Source: Desulfuromonadales bacterium
Lineage (GTDB): Bacteria > Desulfobacterota > Desulfuromonadia > Desulfuromonadales > JAGXHI01
Reading direction: 5' to 3'
Assembly: GCA_024636295.1 (NCBI GenBank)
Contig: JAGXHI010000045.1
Coordinates: forward strand, 1-64,000
Length of the DNA stretch: 64,000 bases
Shown: positions 1 to 8,931 of the stretch, in pieces
Numbering within the stretch: the stretch's first letter is position 1
Layout of the letters: every line of letters begins with the position of its first letter
Notes under the pieces: model-generated
Database searches by the model: none
Seen by the model: only the letters and a program-made list of their open reading frames with translations
What the model was told of the DNA's origin: nothing
Position numbers and translations under genes: made by a program

Positions 1-2
1 TC

Positions 3-460
3 TACATCGAGCCCTGGCGGGCGCGGGCCTTTCCCGTGCTCAAGGACCTGATGGTGGACCGCGGCGCGCTCGAGCGCATCATCCAGGCCTACGGCTATAT
101 CTCGCCGCACACCGGCGGGATTCCCGACGGCAACGCCATCCTCGTACCCAAGCCCAAAGCCGACAAGTCCATGGACGCCGCCGCCGCATCGGCTGCGGGG
201 CCTGCATAGCGGCCTGTCCCAACGCCTCGGCGATGCTCTTTACCGCGGCGAAAGTCTCGCACCTGGGACTTCTTCCCCAGGGAGAGATCGAAGCGGCCCG
301 GCGGGTCAAGGCCATGGTCAAGGCCATGGACGCCGAGGGTTTCGGCAACTGCACCAATCATTACGAATGCGAGAAGGCCTGCCCCAAGGGGATCAAGGTG
401 ACCTTCATCTCCCGGATGAACCGGGAGCTCATGAAGGCCCTGCCCCAAGGGGAGCGCTGA
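3..460 (+). pseudogene. sdhB: Succinate dehydrogenase/fumarate reductase iron-sulfur subunit, 3' part, frameshifted
   Basis: This is the C-terminal half of the iron-sulfur subunit of a membrane succinate:quinone oxidoreductase, which passes electrons between the flavoprotein and the quinone-binding subunit. The gene enters from the left edge in the frame starting at base 3 ([20 protein letters not shown]) and reads to a TAG at 207-209. The cluster-binding part continues in another frame from about base 188: [14 protein letters not shown], then [13 protein letters not shown], ending with TGA at 458-460. The junction lies at 185/186. Inserting one T there would restore GCC TGC ATC and the first Cys of the CxxCxxC motif. 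Either the gene is truly broken or there is a one-base sequencing or assembly error; an essential gene with an otherwise perfect motif favours error. Confidence 0.82.
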
Positions 461-490
461 GAGAGCCTGAAGGCGAGGTGCTGAGTATCC

Positions 491-521
491 GGGGCGGTTC
501 CAACAGGGGCCGCCCCTTTTT
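491..521 (+). terminator. Rho-independent terminator after sdhB
   Basis: GGGGCGG and CCGCCCC form a perfect 7-bp stem around a 12-base loop, followed by TTTTTC. It closes the sdh operon before the separate ispB-like gene. Confidence 0.85.
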
Positions 522-637
522 CGAGACGAAATTTTTGTACGTTAGGGATATCCTGCGTACCCTTTAAGAGCCCGGAAATGTTTGACATGGGTACGGAGGT
601 TCTTTAGGATGGGGAGAATTTTCAATTCCGGAGATTG

Positions 638-1615
638 ATGCTGTCTATGGAAAAAGCCCAGGCTCTCCTTCAAAATGAAATGAAACGGGTGGAAGCCCAG
701 TTCAAGCAGGATCTCTCCTCGGAAGTCCCGCTCATCCCCAAGGTTGGCGAATACGTACTGGCCAGCGGCGGCAAGCGGATTCGGCCTCTGCTTGTTCTGC
801 TGTGCTCCAGGCTCGCCGGGTATTCAGGTGATGCCCATATCGGCCTGGCCAGCGTCGTCGAATTCATTCATACCGCCACCCTGCTTCATGACGATGTGGT
901 GGACGGGGCCGTACTCAGGCGCGGGAATGCTTCGGCCAATTCGGTGTGGGGAAACGAGGCCTCGGTTCTAGTGGGAGATTTCCTGTTCGCCAAATCTTTC
1001 GCCCTCATGGTCAGGGGCGGGAATCTCCGCATTCTCCAGGTTCTTTCCGATACGACCACCATGATGGCCGAAGGGGAAGTGCTCCAGTTGATCAGCACCT
1101 GTGATCTGGACCTGGACGAAGACCGGTACATCACCGTGGTCAAGAACAAGACCGCCATACTCATCGCAGGCGCCTGCCAGTGCGGCGGCATTCTGGGAGG
1201 GGTGAGCGAGCAACAGGAGAACGCCCTCAACGTCTTCGGAATGAAGCTCGGGATTGCGTTTCAGTTCATGGATGACGCCCTTGACTATATTGCAGAGCAG
1301 TCGGAATTTGGAAAAACAAGGGGGCGCGACCTGGCAGAAGGCAAGATGACCCTACCCCTGATCCATGCGCTGAAAAAATGCGATCCGTCGGAAAAAGATC
1401 GGATCGGACTGATCATAGAGAGCGATGAATTATCCGAAGCCGAAATTGATTGGGTCGTATCTTTCATTAATGCATACGGCGGTATCGAATACACTCGCAG
1501 GCGGGCGCAGGAACTGGTGGAATCCGCCAAGGATTTATTGAAGGTCTTTCCTGACAACGAGGATAAAGAAGCCCTTTTTGAACTGGCGGATTACGTCGTC
1601 AGCCGCCGAATGTAA
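638..1615 (+). CDS. ispB: Polyprenyl (octaprenyl-type) diphosphate synthase
   Basis: Trans-isoprenyl diphosphate synthase that elongates FPP with IPP to make the side chain of the respiratory (mena)quinone. About 325 residues, the normal family length. The first Asp-rich motif, HDDVVD, lies near residue 85 and is preceded by GGKRIRP; the second, DDALDY, lies near residue 210. Both bind the Mg-diphosphate. Possible starts are TTG 635, ATG 638 and ATG 647. GGAG at 630-633 sits 4 bases before ATG 638, so 638 is chosen, but 647 is also reasonable. The gene is monocistronic, flanked by terminators. Chain length cannot be read with confidence from the sequence. Confidence 0.92.
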   Translation: MLSMEKAQALLQNEMKRVEAQFKQDLSSEVPLIPKVGEYVLASGGKRIRPLLVLLCSRLAGYSGDAHIGLASVVEFIHTATLLHDDVVDGAVLRRGNASANSVWGNEASVLVGDFLFAKSFALMVRGGNLRILQVLSDTTTMMAEGEVLQLISTCDLDLDEDRYITVVKNKTAILIAGACQCGGILGGVSEQQENALNVFGMKLGIAFQFMDDALDYIAEQSEFGKTRGRDLAEGKMTLPLIHALKKCDPSEKDRIGLIIESDELSEAEIDWVVSFINAYGGIEYTRRRAQELVESAKDLLKVFPDNEDKEALFELADYVVSRRM

Positions 1616-1650
1616 AAACAGAGTATAGAGTATATAATAAATATTAAAAT

Positions 1651-1689
1651 TGCCTTTCGTGGAATCCTCCGAAGGGCATTTTTTTTTGG
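1651..1689 (+). terminator. Rho-independent terminator after ispB
   Basis: TGCCTTTCG pairs with CGAAGGGCA (one G-T pair) around a 10-base loop and is followed by a run of nine T residues. Confidence 0.88.
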
Positions 1690-1855
1690 ACTGCGCACCG
1701 CCGGATCTTTAAACTCGAGTACTTTCTCGTGCCCCCCTAATGACGGCTGCCTCGCCCTGGGTCCGGCGGCAATCGCTGCGAGGCAAACGTCCTGATTGCC
1801 ATTTCAGAATTAATCTTTTCACGCCTGCAGGTTCCTCTGGCACAGAGGGTTGAAT

Positions 1856-4150
1856 ATGTTTAGAATGGAAGGATTCATTTCTCTTGATTCCGGGCGTCTG
1901 TTGCATATGTACGATCCAAATGAAAATCCCGGTCTGCTACAGGATGTTCTGAATGCCTGTTCAGACCTCCTTTTTCTGGTTCGATTCCCGTCGGGCGAAA
2001 TTATCCAGGTCAATGAGGAAGCCGGACGCAGTCTGGGAATCTGCCCTGGTGAGATTCCTCTTTTCAGTTGGGAGGAGATCACGGATTTTCCGCTGGAGAC
2101 CCTCGCGGGGGGCGATACTTTTCGGATCCGTCTGAGGGGCGGTTCGGGCCAAAAAGTCGAAGCGAAGGCTTTCGCCCGGAAGTCGAGGACGGATGAATCA
2201 CTTCTACTGGTGAAGGCACAGGATCTGCCCGACCCTGCTATCGGATCTACGGATACGGAGAAGGCGCTCAAAACCCATCAGATCCTGCTCCACTCCCTTC
2301 TCAATTCCATCGATAATGCCGTTCTGGCGCTTGACCGCGATTTCCGGGTCATCTACTTCAACAAGGAATATCTGCGGCTCTATCCATTCGGGCGCAAATT
2401 CATGAACCGCCGGCCCCATATGAAGGAGATTATAAGCCGGGCCTGTGAAATCGGCATCTATCCGGAGGAACAGAGGGAAGAACTGACTGCGAGGCGGTTC
2501 GATCACCTGCGCGATGCCGGGGAGCATGGTCTTTTCAAGATCCCTCGCCAGGACGGTATCGTCGTCGAGGGATTTGCGACAAAGCTTCCCATGGAAGGTT
2601 ACCTGATCACCTATCGCGACATCACGGAACAGAAAAGATCGGAAAAAAGGAGTCGAGAGGCCTATAGCGCGCTGGAAATGGCGAATGATCGCTTAAATGG
2701 CATCATTGAAGGGACACATGATCCAATTGCCGCTATGGATATGAGTTACAGGTTCCTTGCATTCAACAGCGCTTATCGGGTCCACCTCAACCGACATTTT
2801 CAGATTCGACCCCGGTTGGGAGAGACACTTTCTCAGGTATTCTCTTCAAGGCCGGAGGATTTGCAGGCCGCCATGGACACGTGGAGCCAGGCGCTCAATG
2901 GTGAGACCTTTACCAGGATATGGCACAGGGCGGATGAAGAAGGGCGAACCTTTCATTATGAGGTCTCCTTCAATCCCATATGGGATGAAAAAGGAGAACA
3001 GATCGGCGCCTCACACATTCTTCGGGACATTTCGGAGCGCCAGCGGAACGAGGACGCCTTGCGGCAGGCTCTGCAGGAGACGGCCGCCGCGAAGGACCGG
3101 ATCGATGCCATTCTCAAATCCGTAGTCGATGGGCTCATGGTCATGGACAACGAAAGCCGAATTATTTTGATGAATCGCGCATCCGAGGAACTCCTGGGTT
3201 TTCGCTTCGTGGAGGCGGTCGGCCGGTTTCTGGAGGATTGCCTGCAGGATACCGATCTGAAGGAGAAACTCTCGACGACACTCCTCCAAAGCAATCCTTC
3301 CCAGCAGGTGGATTTTCTCCTGCCGACAGCGGATCCTGAAAATCCAAGGACCATTCAGGCCCGAACTTCGGTTATGCTCAGCAGGGAAGAGAAAAAGACA
3401 GGAACCATTATCATCCTTCAGGATGTCACCCGGGCGCGCGAAATCGAACGGATGAAAACGGAGTTCGTCTCAATGGCCGCCCATGAACTGCGAACCCCCC
3501 TGACCTCCATCAGGGGGTATTCGGAACTTCTGCTGAACAGGGATTTCTTCGGGGATTTTCCGCCTGAGCAGCAACAGGAATTTCTGCGGGAAATTCAGGA
3601 CAAAACGGAAGTTCTGACCAGAATCATAGAGGACATGCTGAATATCAGCCGGATTGAATCGGGGCAGTGCATCCCTCTTGAAATGAGAGAATTCCGGATG
3701 GATGAACTGATTCGTAAAATCGTCGGGCATTATCGCATGCAGCATCCCGCCTACCGTTTCGACCTTGAATTAGCGGCCAGGGGCGACGGTCCTGTTTGCG
3801 CCGATCGACACAAGGTACTGCAGGTTCTGGAAAATCTCCTCAGCAATGCCGTCAAGTATTCTCCGGCAGGGGGCCAGGTCAGGATCAGCGGACATGCCAC
3901 TCCCACCTGCTATGAAGTGGCGGTGGAAGATGAAGGCATCGGAATGACCCCGGAGCAGGTCGAGCGAATTTACGATAAATTCTACCGCGCCGATTTTTCT
4001 ACCACAGCCTACGGCGGCCTTGGGCTCGGGATGAGCATCGTGAAAAACATCATCCAGAGTCATGGCGGTCAGATCGAAGTGTGGAGCCGTCCTCATCAGG
4101 GAACGAAAGTTTTCTTCAGCATTCCCCTGGGACGAGACGGATTCTGTTGA
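1856..4150 (+). CDS. Soluble multi-PAS sensor histidine kinase
   Basis: Cytoplasmic histidine kinase of 764 residues with no membrane segment. Four PAS-like sensor modules are visible: near 20-120 (ACSDLLFLVRFPSGEI), 140-270 (SIDNAVLALDRDFRVIYFN, ending DITEQKRSEK), 280-400 (ending LRDISERQRNE) and 410-525 (SVVDGLMVMDNESRIILMN, ending ILQDVTRAREIE). HisKA follows with phospho-acceptor His543 in AAHELRTPLTS, then HATPase with the N box ENLLSNAVKYS, DEGIGM and GGLGLGMSI. ATG 1856 is preferred because AGAGGG lies 7 bases upstream; TTG 1850 is in frame. No response regulator is adjacent. Whether it regulates the ligase operon beginning 106 bases downstream is unknown. Confidence 0.9.
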   Translation: MFRMEGFISLDSGRLLHMYDPNENPGLLQDVLNACSDLLFLVRFPSGEIIQVNEEAGRSLGICPGEIPLFSWEEITDFPLETLAGGDTFRIRLRGGSGQKVEAKAFARKSRTDESLLLVKAQDLPDPAIGSTDTEKALKTHQILLHSLLNSIDNAVLALDRDFRVIYFNKEYLRLYPFGRKFMNRRPHMKEIISRACEIGIYPEEQREELTARRFDHLRDAGEHGLFKIPRQDGIVVEGFATKLPMEGYLITYRDITEQKRSEKRSREAYSALEMANDRLNGIIEGTHDPIAAMDMSYRFLAFNSAYRVHLNRHFQIRPRLGETLSQVFSSRPEDLQAAMDTWSQALNGETFTRIWHRADEEGRTFHYEVSFNPIWDEKGEQIGASHILRDISERQRNEDALRQALQETAAAKDRIDAILKSVVDGLMVMDNESRIILMNRASEELLGFRFVEAVGRFLEDCLQDTDLKEKLSTTLLQSNPSQQVDFLLPTADPENPRTIQARTSVMLSREEKKTGTIIILQDVTRAREIERMKTEFVSMAAHELRTPLTSIRGYSELLLNRDFFGDFPPEQQQEFLREIQDKTEVLTRIIEDMLNISRIESGQCIPLEMREFRMDELIRKIVGHYRMQHPAYRFDLELAARGDGPVCADRHKVLQVLENLLSNAVKYSPAGGQVRISGHATPTCYEVAVEDEGIGMTPEQVERIYDKFYRADFSTTAYGGLGLGMSIVKNIIQSHGGQIEVWSRPHQGTKVFFSIPLGRDGFC

Positions 4151-4256
4151 AAGCATCAACGTTTTGCATTATAAGGTCGAAAACAACTTCAGAGTCCTGG
4201 AATTTAACCTGTATGCGGTTTTCCTCCGGCGGCCGCCGCACCGTCCCAGAGGACGA

Positions 4257-5003
4257 ATGAGAACCGAACTTCAGCTTGATATTCTGCCGCAGCCTGATGA
4301 GACCTCCTGCGGCCCAACCTGCCTGCACGCACTTTACCGCTACTATGGCAGCGACATCAGCCTGGAGCAGGTCGTTCGTGAAGTATCCATGCTTGAAGAA
4401 GGTGGGACTCTGGCCGTATGGCTGGCGTGCGATGCTCTGAGACGGGGGTTTTCGGCCACCATATATACTTACAAACTGCAGCTTTTCGACCCCACCTGGC
4501 TCATCCCCGGAGGTCCCGACCTGCGGGAAAAACTTCGCGCCCAGATGCTGTTCAAAAAGAACGATCCAAAGCTGGTTGCCGCAAGCCGCGCCTACATCGA
4601 ATTCATCGATCTCGGCGGCCTGCTTTGCTTCGAGGATCTGACCCCAGGGCTGATCCGCCGGCACCTGAAACAATCTATTCCGGTTCTTACCGGACTGAGT
4701 GCCACATATCTTTATCGCAGCGCTCGCGAATTCGGATTCGAGGGAGATTTCGATGATATCCGCGGGGAACCGGCCGGGCACTTTGTTGTGCTGGCAGGAT
4801 ACGACCGCGGGCGGCGCACCGTACTGCTGGCCGATCCTCTCCATTCCAATCCTGTTTCCGAGGGCCGGTTGTATGAAATGAACATTCATCGGGTGATCTG
4901 TTCCATCCTGTTGGGCGTGCTTACCTATGATGCCAATCTTCTAGTCATTCGTCCCCCCAAAAAGAAAAAGGACCGCTTGCATGCCGACGCTCATCGTCGT
5001 TGA
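4257..5003 (+). CDS. C39-like papain-fold cysteine peptidase of an ATP-grasp/GCS2 ligase operon
   Basis: Predicted intracellular papain-fold cysteine protease of 248 residues related to peptidase C39. The catalytic set is visible: Gln12 (oxyanion hole), Cys18 in PDETSCGPTCL, His175 in AGHFVVLAGYD and Asp193 in LLADPL. There is no signal peptide, membrane segment or ABC module, so it is not a bacteriocin exporter. The track ORF begins upstream inside the kinase gene; ATG 4257 is chosen because homology begins there and AGAGGA lies just before it. It overlaps the next gene by 23 bases. In this gene context, known from comparative genomics of amidoligases, it probably trims or recycles the peptide product of the two downstream ligases. 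The substrate is unknown. Confidence 0.82.
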   Translation: MRTELQLDILPQPDETSCGPTCLHALYRYYGSDISLEQVVREVSMLEEGGTLAVWLACDALRRGFSATIYTYKLQLFDPTWLIPGGPDLREKLRAQMLFKKNDPKLVAASRAYIEFIDLGGLLCFEDLTPGLIRRHLKQSIPVLTGLSATYLYRSAREFGFEGDFDDIRGEPAGHFVVLAGYDRGRRTVLLADPLHSNPVSEGRLYEMNIHRVICSILLGVLTYDANLLVIRPPKKKKDRLHADAHRR

Positions 5004-6456
5004 CGACCCGCGAAAATGGGTTCTTGACATTCCAGAAGTCGAAGTGGTCCCGGCACGGGCCTACCTGACCGACCCGACCTATGCCGAACGGCGTCGGGCG
5101 AAGGTGTTCAATCTCTGCCGATCCTATAAATACCAGAGTATCGGATATTACGTTTCCCTGCTGGCCACCGCCAGGGGTCACAAACCCCTGCCCGGCGTCA
5201 CCACGATTCAGGACTTGAAGTCGGGCTCTCTCATCCGCGGATTTTCCGAAGAGCTCGATCAGCTTATCCAGAAAAGCCTGGCGCCGCTTCAGTCGAGGGA
5301 ATTCGTACTGAGCATCTATTTCGGCCGAAACCTCGCCAAAAGGTATGACCGGCTGAGCCAGCAGCTCTTCAATCTTCTCCCCGCCCCTCTTCTTCGTGCG
5401 ACCTTCGCCTTGCAGGAAAAGAGCGGAAAATGGCAGATGCTGAGCATTACCCCCGTGGCGGCAAGCGAAATCCCCGAGGACCATCGCTCTTTCGTGCAGG
5501 AGGTAGCCCGGGATTTTTTTAAAGCGCGCAGGCGCGGCACCGAGAAGCGCGCCTCCGGTTATGATCTGGCCATCCTGGTTTCCCCCGATGAAAAGGAGCC
5601 TCCCTCCAATGAACGCGCTCTTCAGCGGTTTCTTCGCGCTGCCGATGCCGTGGGGATGAATGCGGAGTTCATAGGGCGGGAGGATTTCGGCCGCCTGTCG
5701 GAATTCGACGGCCTGTTCATCCGGGAAACCACCAACGTAAACCACCATACCTATCGTTTCGCCCGCAAAGCCGCTGCGGAAGGGCTCGTCGTGGTGGATG
5801 ACCCCGAATCGATCCTCAAGTGCACCAACAAGGTCTTTCTGGCTGAAATCCTGGAGCGCAACAAAGTCCGGATCCCCCGCACATTGATTGTCCATCGCAG
5901 CAACCGTGATCGGGTCGAGACCGAACTGGGGCTGCCGTGCATTCTTAAACAGCCGGACAGCTCCTTCTCGCGTGGCGTGGTCAAGGTGGAGACAACAAAG
6001 GAACTTCGGGACGCGATAAAGGGATTACTGGAGAAGTCCGATCTGATCATCGCCCAGGAGTTTCTTCCCACCCCTTTCGACTGGCGCATCGGTGTTTTCG
6101 ATCGGCAGCCTCTCTATGCCTGCAAGTATTACATGGCAAAGGAACATTGGCAGATTCTGAAGCGGGATGCTGGAGGGCGGAAATGTGATGAAGGACGGTT
6201 CGAGACCCTGCCGGTGGAGCATGTGCCGACGCAGGTTCTCCGCACTGCTCTCCGGGCGGCAAATCTCATCGGGGACGGTCTTTACGGGGTGGATCTCAAG
6301 GAGGTCGGGAACCGTGTCTACATCATCGAAGTGAATGACAATCCCAATATCGATGCCGGGGTGGAAGATCAGGCGCTCAAAGAGGAAATCTACCTGCGCA
6401 TCATGCGGGTGCTGCTGCGAAGGATTGAAAACAGCAAAACCGGATTGAGGGCATGA
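4981..6456 (+). CDS. RimK-type ATP-grasp ligase with N-terminal RLAN domain
   Basis: Predicted ATP-dependent carboxylate-amine (peptide-bond forming) ligase of 491 residues. Roughly residues 1-190 form the RLAN domain that accompanies a RimK-like ATP-grasp (starts MPTLIVVDDPRKW). Residues 200-485 are ATP-grasp: lysine-containing ILKQPDSSFSRGVVKV, IAQEFLPTPFDWRIGV, and the Mg-binding IIEVNDNPNID, with Glu450 and Asn452. ATG 4981 lies inside the end of the peptidase gene with AAGGA upstream, and the 3' end overlaps the next start as ATGA, so translation is coupled. RimK itself adds glutamates to ribosomal protein S6; RLAN proteins form a separate, uncharacterised branch. The substrate cannot be deduced. 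Confidence 0.88.
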   Translation: MPTLIVVDDPRKWVLDIPEVEVVPARAYLTDPTYAERRRAKVFNLCRSYKYQSIGYYVSLLATARGHKPLPGVTTIQDLKSGSLIRGFSEELDQLIQKSLAPLQSREFVLSIYFGRNLAKRYDRLSQQLFNLLPAPLLRATFALQEKSGKWQMLSITPVAASEIPEDHRSFVQEVARDFFKARRRGTEKRASGYDLAILVSPDEKEPPSNERALQRFLRAADAVGMNAEFIGREDFGRLSEFDGLFIRETTNVNHHTYRFARKAAAEGLVVVDDPESILKCTNKVFLAEILERNKVRIPRTLIVHRSNRDRVETELGLPCILKQPDSSFSRGVVKVETTKELRDAIKGLLEKSDLIIAQEFLPTPFDWRIGVFDRQPLYACKYYMAKEHWQILKRDAGGRKCDEGRFETLPVEHVPTQVLRTALRAANLIGDGLYGVDLKEVGNRVYIIEVNDNPNIDAGVEDQALKEEIYLRIMRVLLRRIENSKTGLRA

Positions 6457-7706
6457 GCCGCAGGAGGCGACTGCATCTTTTCGAAGGATTCGGGGTCGAG
6501 CTGGAATACATGATTGTCGATCGGGAGTCCTTCTCCGTGCGGCCCATCGCCGACCGCATCCTCAAAAACCCCGCCGGCGATATCGTTTCGGAAATCGAAG
6601 TCGGTCTTCTTCGGTGGTCAAACGAGCTGGTTCTTCATGTCCTGGAATTGAAGACCAACGGTCCGGCGCCCTCTCTCTCCGGTCTGGGGAAAGTATTCTC
6701 AGAGCATATCGGTCGGGTCAATGCCCTGCTGGAGCCCTTCGGGGCGGTTCTCATGCCGGGGGCCATGCATCCCTGGATGGATCCTGCCCGTGAGATGCGG
6801 CTCTGGCCCCACGAAAACAGCACCATTTACGATGCATACAACCGCATCTTCGGCTGCAGGGGCCACGGTTGGGCCAACCTGCAGAGCGCGCACCTGAATC
6901 TTCCTTTTGCCGGCGATAGCGAGTTTGCCCGACTGCACGCCGCGGTCCGGCTGTTGCTTCCCATTCTTCCTGCTCTGGCCGCCTCCTCTCCGGTCATGGA
7001 GGGAGCGATCACAGGTTTTCTCGATACCCGACTGGAAGTCTATCGGCTGAACCAGCGCAGGGTCCCCTCCGTCGCGGGCCGTATCATTCCCGAACCGGCC
7101 TCCGGACGCACCGAATACCGCCGAAATATCCTGAATCCGATGTACGAGGAAATCGCCTCCCTGGATCCCGAGGGTGTCCTGCGTCATGAATGGCTCAATT
7201 CGCGGGGTGCCATCGCCCGATTTGAGCGCAGCGCCATAGAAATCAGGATCCTCGACGTTCAGGAACATCCCGCGGCGGACCTGGCCATTCAGGCGTTGAT
7301 CGTAAAAGTCCTTGAAGCCCTTGTCGGAGATGCATGGATTCCCCTGGACCTTCTCCATTCCTTGCCAGTCGAGTCCCTGTCGCCGATATTTCTGCAGACG
7401 GTCCGGGATGGAGAGGCTTCCATGATTGAGGATTCCCTCTACCTGTCCGCCTTGGGGTTTTCGGGAGGTCGCTGCACCGCCGGTGAATTGTGGAGTGATC
7501 TTTCCACCCGGCTCTTTCCGAAAGGGTCGATGGAGGACGTCGAATTCGGTCCCGCTCTCCAGGTCATACTGGAGCAGGGGACACTCGCCCGGAGGATCCT
7601 CAAAGCACTCGGAACAGAACCCGGTTCTGGCCGCCTTCGGAAAATCTGCCGCTCTCTCTGCCGCTGCCTCGCGGAAGGGGCCTCCTTCCAGCCGCACACT
7701 CTCTGA
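6453..7706 (+). CDS. GCS2-type glutamate-cysteine ligase-like carboxylate-amine ligase
   Basis: Member of the glutamate-cysteine ligase family 2 (YbdK-like, glutamine synthetase fold), 417 residues. GVELEYMIVD near residues 14-23 carries the Glu residues that bind metal and ATP. HPWMDP, NLQSAHLNLPF, a long middle domain and IEIRILDVQEHP follow. These enzymes make an amide bond between a glutamate-like carboxylate and an amine. It overlaps the ATP-grasp gene by 4 bases and is the last gene of the operon; AmrS follows after 92 bases. With two amide ligases and one peptidase, the operon probably builds a short peptide or peptide-modified metabolite. It is not classical glutathione synthesis, because no GshB is present. 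Confidence 0.85.
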   Translation: MSRRRRLHLFEGFGVELEYMIVDRESFSVRPIADRILKNPAGDIVSEIEVGLLRWSNELVLHVLELKTNGPAPSLSGLGKVFSEHIGRVNALLEPFGAVLMPGAMHPWMDPAREMRLWPHENSTIYDAYNRIFGCRGHGWANLQSAHLNLPFAGDSEFARLHAAVRLLLPILPALAASSPVMEGAITGFLDTRLEVYRLNQRRVPSVAGRIIPEPASGRTEYRRNILNPMYEEIASLDPEGVLRHEWLNSRGAIARFERSAIEIRILDVQEHPAADLAIQALIVKVLEALVGDAWIPLDLLHSLPVESLSPIFLQTVRDGEASMIEDSLYLSALGFSGGRCTAGELWSDLSTRLFPKGSMEDVEFGPALQVILEQGTLARRILKALGTEPGSGRLRKICRSLCRCLAEGASFQPHTL

Positions 7707-7798
7707 TTCTTCTCCTTCCGCTACAGCGGTTTCTCCTTTTTTGGCCGGCTGGACATCCTCCTGGTATACTTGTTCCGACGGCCTGACAAGGAGGCTAT

Positions 7799-8815
7799 AT
7801 GAAGGAAGCACTGTTCTGGGAACGAAAAGAGGATCAAAAGGTTCACTGCTCTCTTTGCCGGTTCCGCTGCCTCATTGCCGAAGGGCAGCGGGGTATCTGC
7901 GGGGTCCGGGAGAACCAGGCGGGCGTCCTCTATACGCTCGTGTACGGCAGAAGTATCGCCGAATCCGTCGATCCCATCGAAAAAAAACCACTATTCCACT
8001 ATTATCCCGGCTCCCTCAGCTTTTCAGTTGCCACCGCAGGGTGCAATTTTCGCTGTCTGCACTGCCAGAATTACCAGATCGCTCACCTTCCCCGCACCAG
8101 TCGGACGATCGCCGGGCACGATCTTCCCCCGGAGGAGATCGTACGCAAAGCGGTGGATGCGGGATGTCGCAGCATCTCCTATACCTACACGGAGCCGACG
8201 ATTTTTTACGAGTATGCCCTGGATACGGCGGTTCTCGCCAAAAAGCAGGGGCTCGGCAATGTCTTCGTCACCAACGGCTATATCACCGAGGAGGCACTCA
8301 CCCGAATTGCGCCTTATCTGGACGCTGCCAACGTCGACCTCAAGGGGTTCACGGAAAAATTCTACAGGGAGGTCGCCGGCGCCACACTTCAAGGCGTCCT
8401 CGATTCCCTCAAGGTCTACCGGAAACTCGGCATCTGGATCGAGGTGACCACACTGATCATTCCAGGCCACAACGACAATGAGGCGGACCTGAAGGGAATC
8501 GCCCGCTTCATCGCGGAGGAACTGGGACGTGAGGTCCCCTGGCATGTGACGGCCTTTTACCCCACCTACAGGCTTCAGGACCGCCCTCCGACTCCGGTGG
8601 AAACTCTTCGACGGGCCCGGGATATCGGTCTGGACGCTGGACTCAGATATGTTTACGAGGGAAACATTGCCGGAGAGGGAGGGGAGAACACATTCTGTCC
8701 CTCCTGCGGACGGGAGGTGATTGAACGCTTTGGATTCCGTCTGGGGGAAATACAAATTATCAACGGAAGATGCTCCTTCTGCAAAGAGCCTCTGGACGGC
8801 GTGGGACTGGAATGA
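7799..8815 (+). CDS. amrS: AmmeMemoRadiSam-system radical SAM enzyme
   Basis: Radical SAM protein of 338 residues of the AmrS family. The N-terminal zinc-ribbon-like segment HCSLCRFRC...GICGVREN is typical, followed by the 4Fe-4S/SAM motif CNFRCLHC at Cys82, Cys86 and Cys89. A second Cys pair near the C terminus (CPSCGREV and CSFCK) suggests an additional metal site. AmrS proteins normally accompany AMMECR1 and Memo proteins, whose joint function is unknown; neither partner is in this window. ATG 7799 follows an AAGGAGG-like site. It may be the distal gene of the ligase operon (93-base gap) or independent. It was historically annotated as pyruvate formate-lyase activating enzyme, which the architecture argues against. 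Confidence 0.9.
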   Translation: MKEALFWERKEDQKVHCSLCRFRCLIAEGQRGICGVRENQAGVLYTLVYGRSIAESVDPIEKKPLFHYYPGSLSFSVATAGCNFRCLHCQNYQIAHLPRTSRTIAGHDLPPEEIVRKAVDAGCRSISYTYTEPTIFYEYALDTAVLAKKQGLGNVFVTNGYITEEALTRIAPYLDAANVDLKGFTEKFYREVAGATLQGVLDSLKVYRKLGIWIEVTTLIIPGHNDNEADLKGIARFIAEELGREVPWHVTAFYPTYRLQDRPPTPVETLRRARDIGLDAGLRYVYEGNIAGEGGENTFCPSCGREVIERFGFRLGEIQIINGRCSFCKEPLDGVGLE

Positions 8816-8931
8816 AGGAAGCGTTTGACAGGATAGAACGACCTGTTAGATTTTCATTAGGAGATCCTCGACGAGGCGAGTTCCGGTGCTTCGGGAGAGT
8901 GACTTTAGATTGAAAAGGAGGATGGTGAAAT

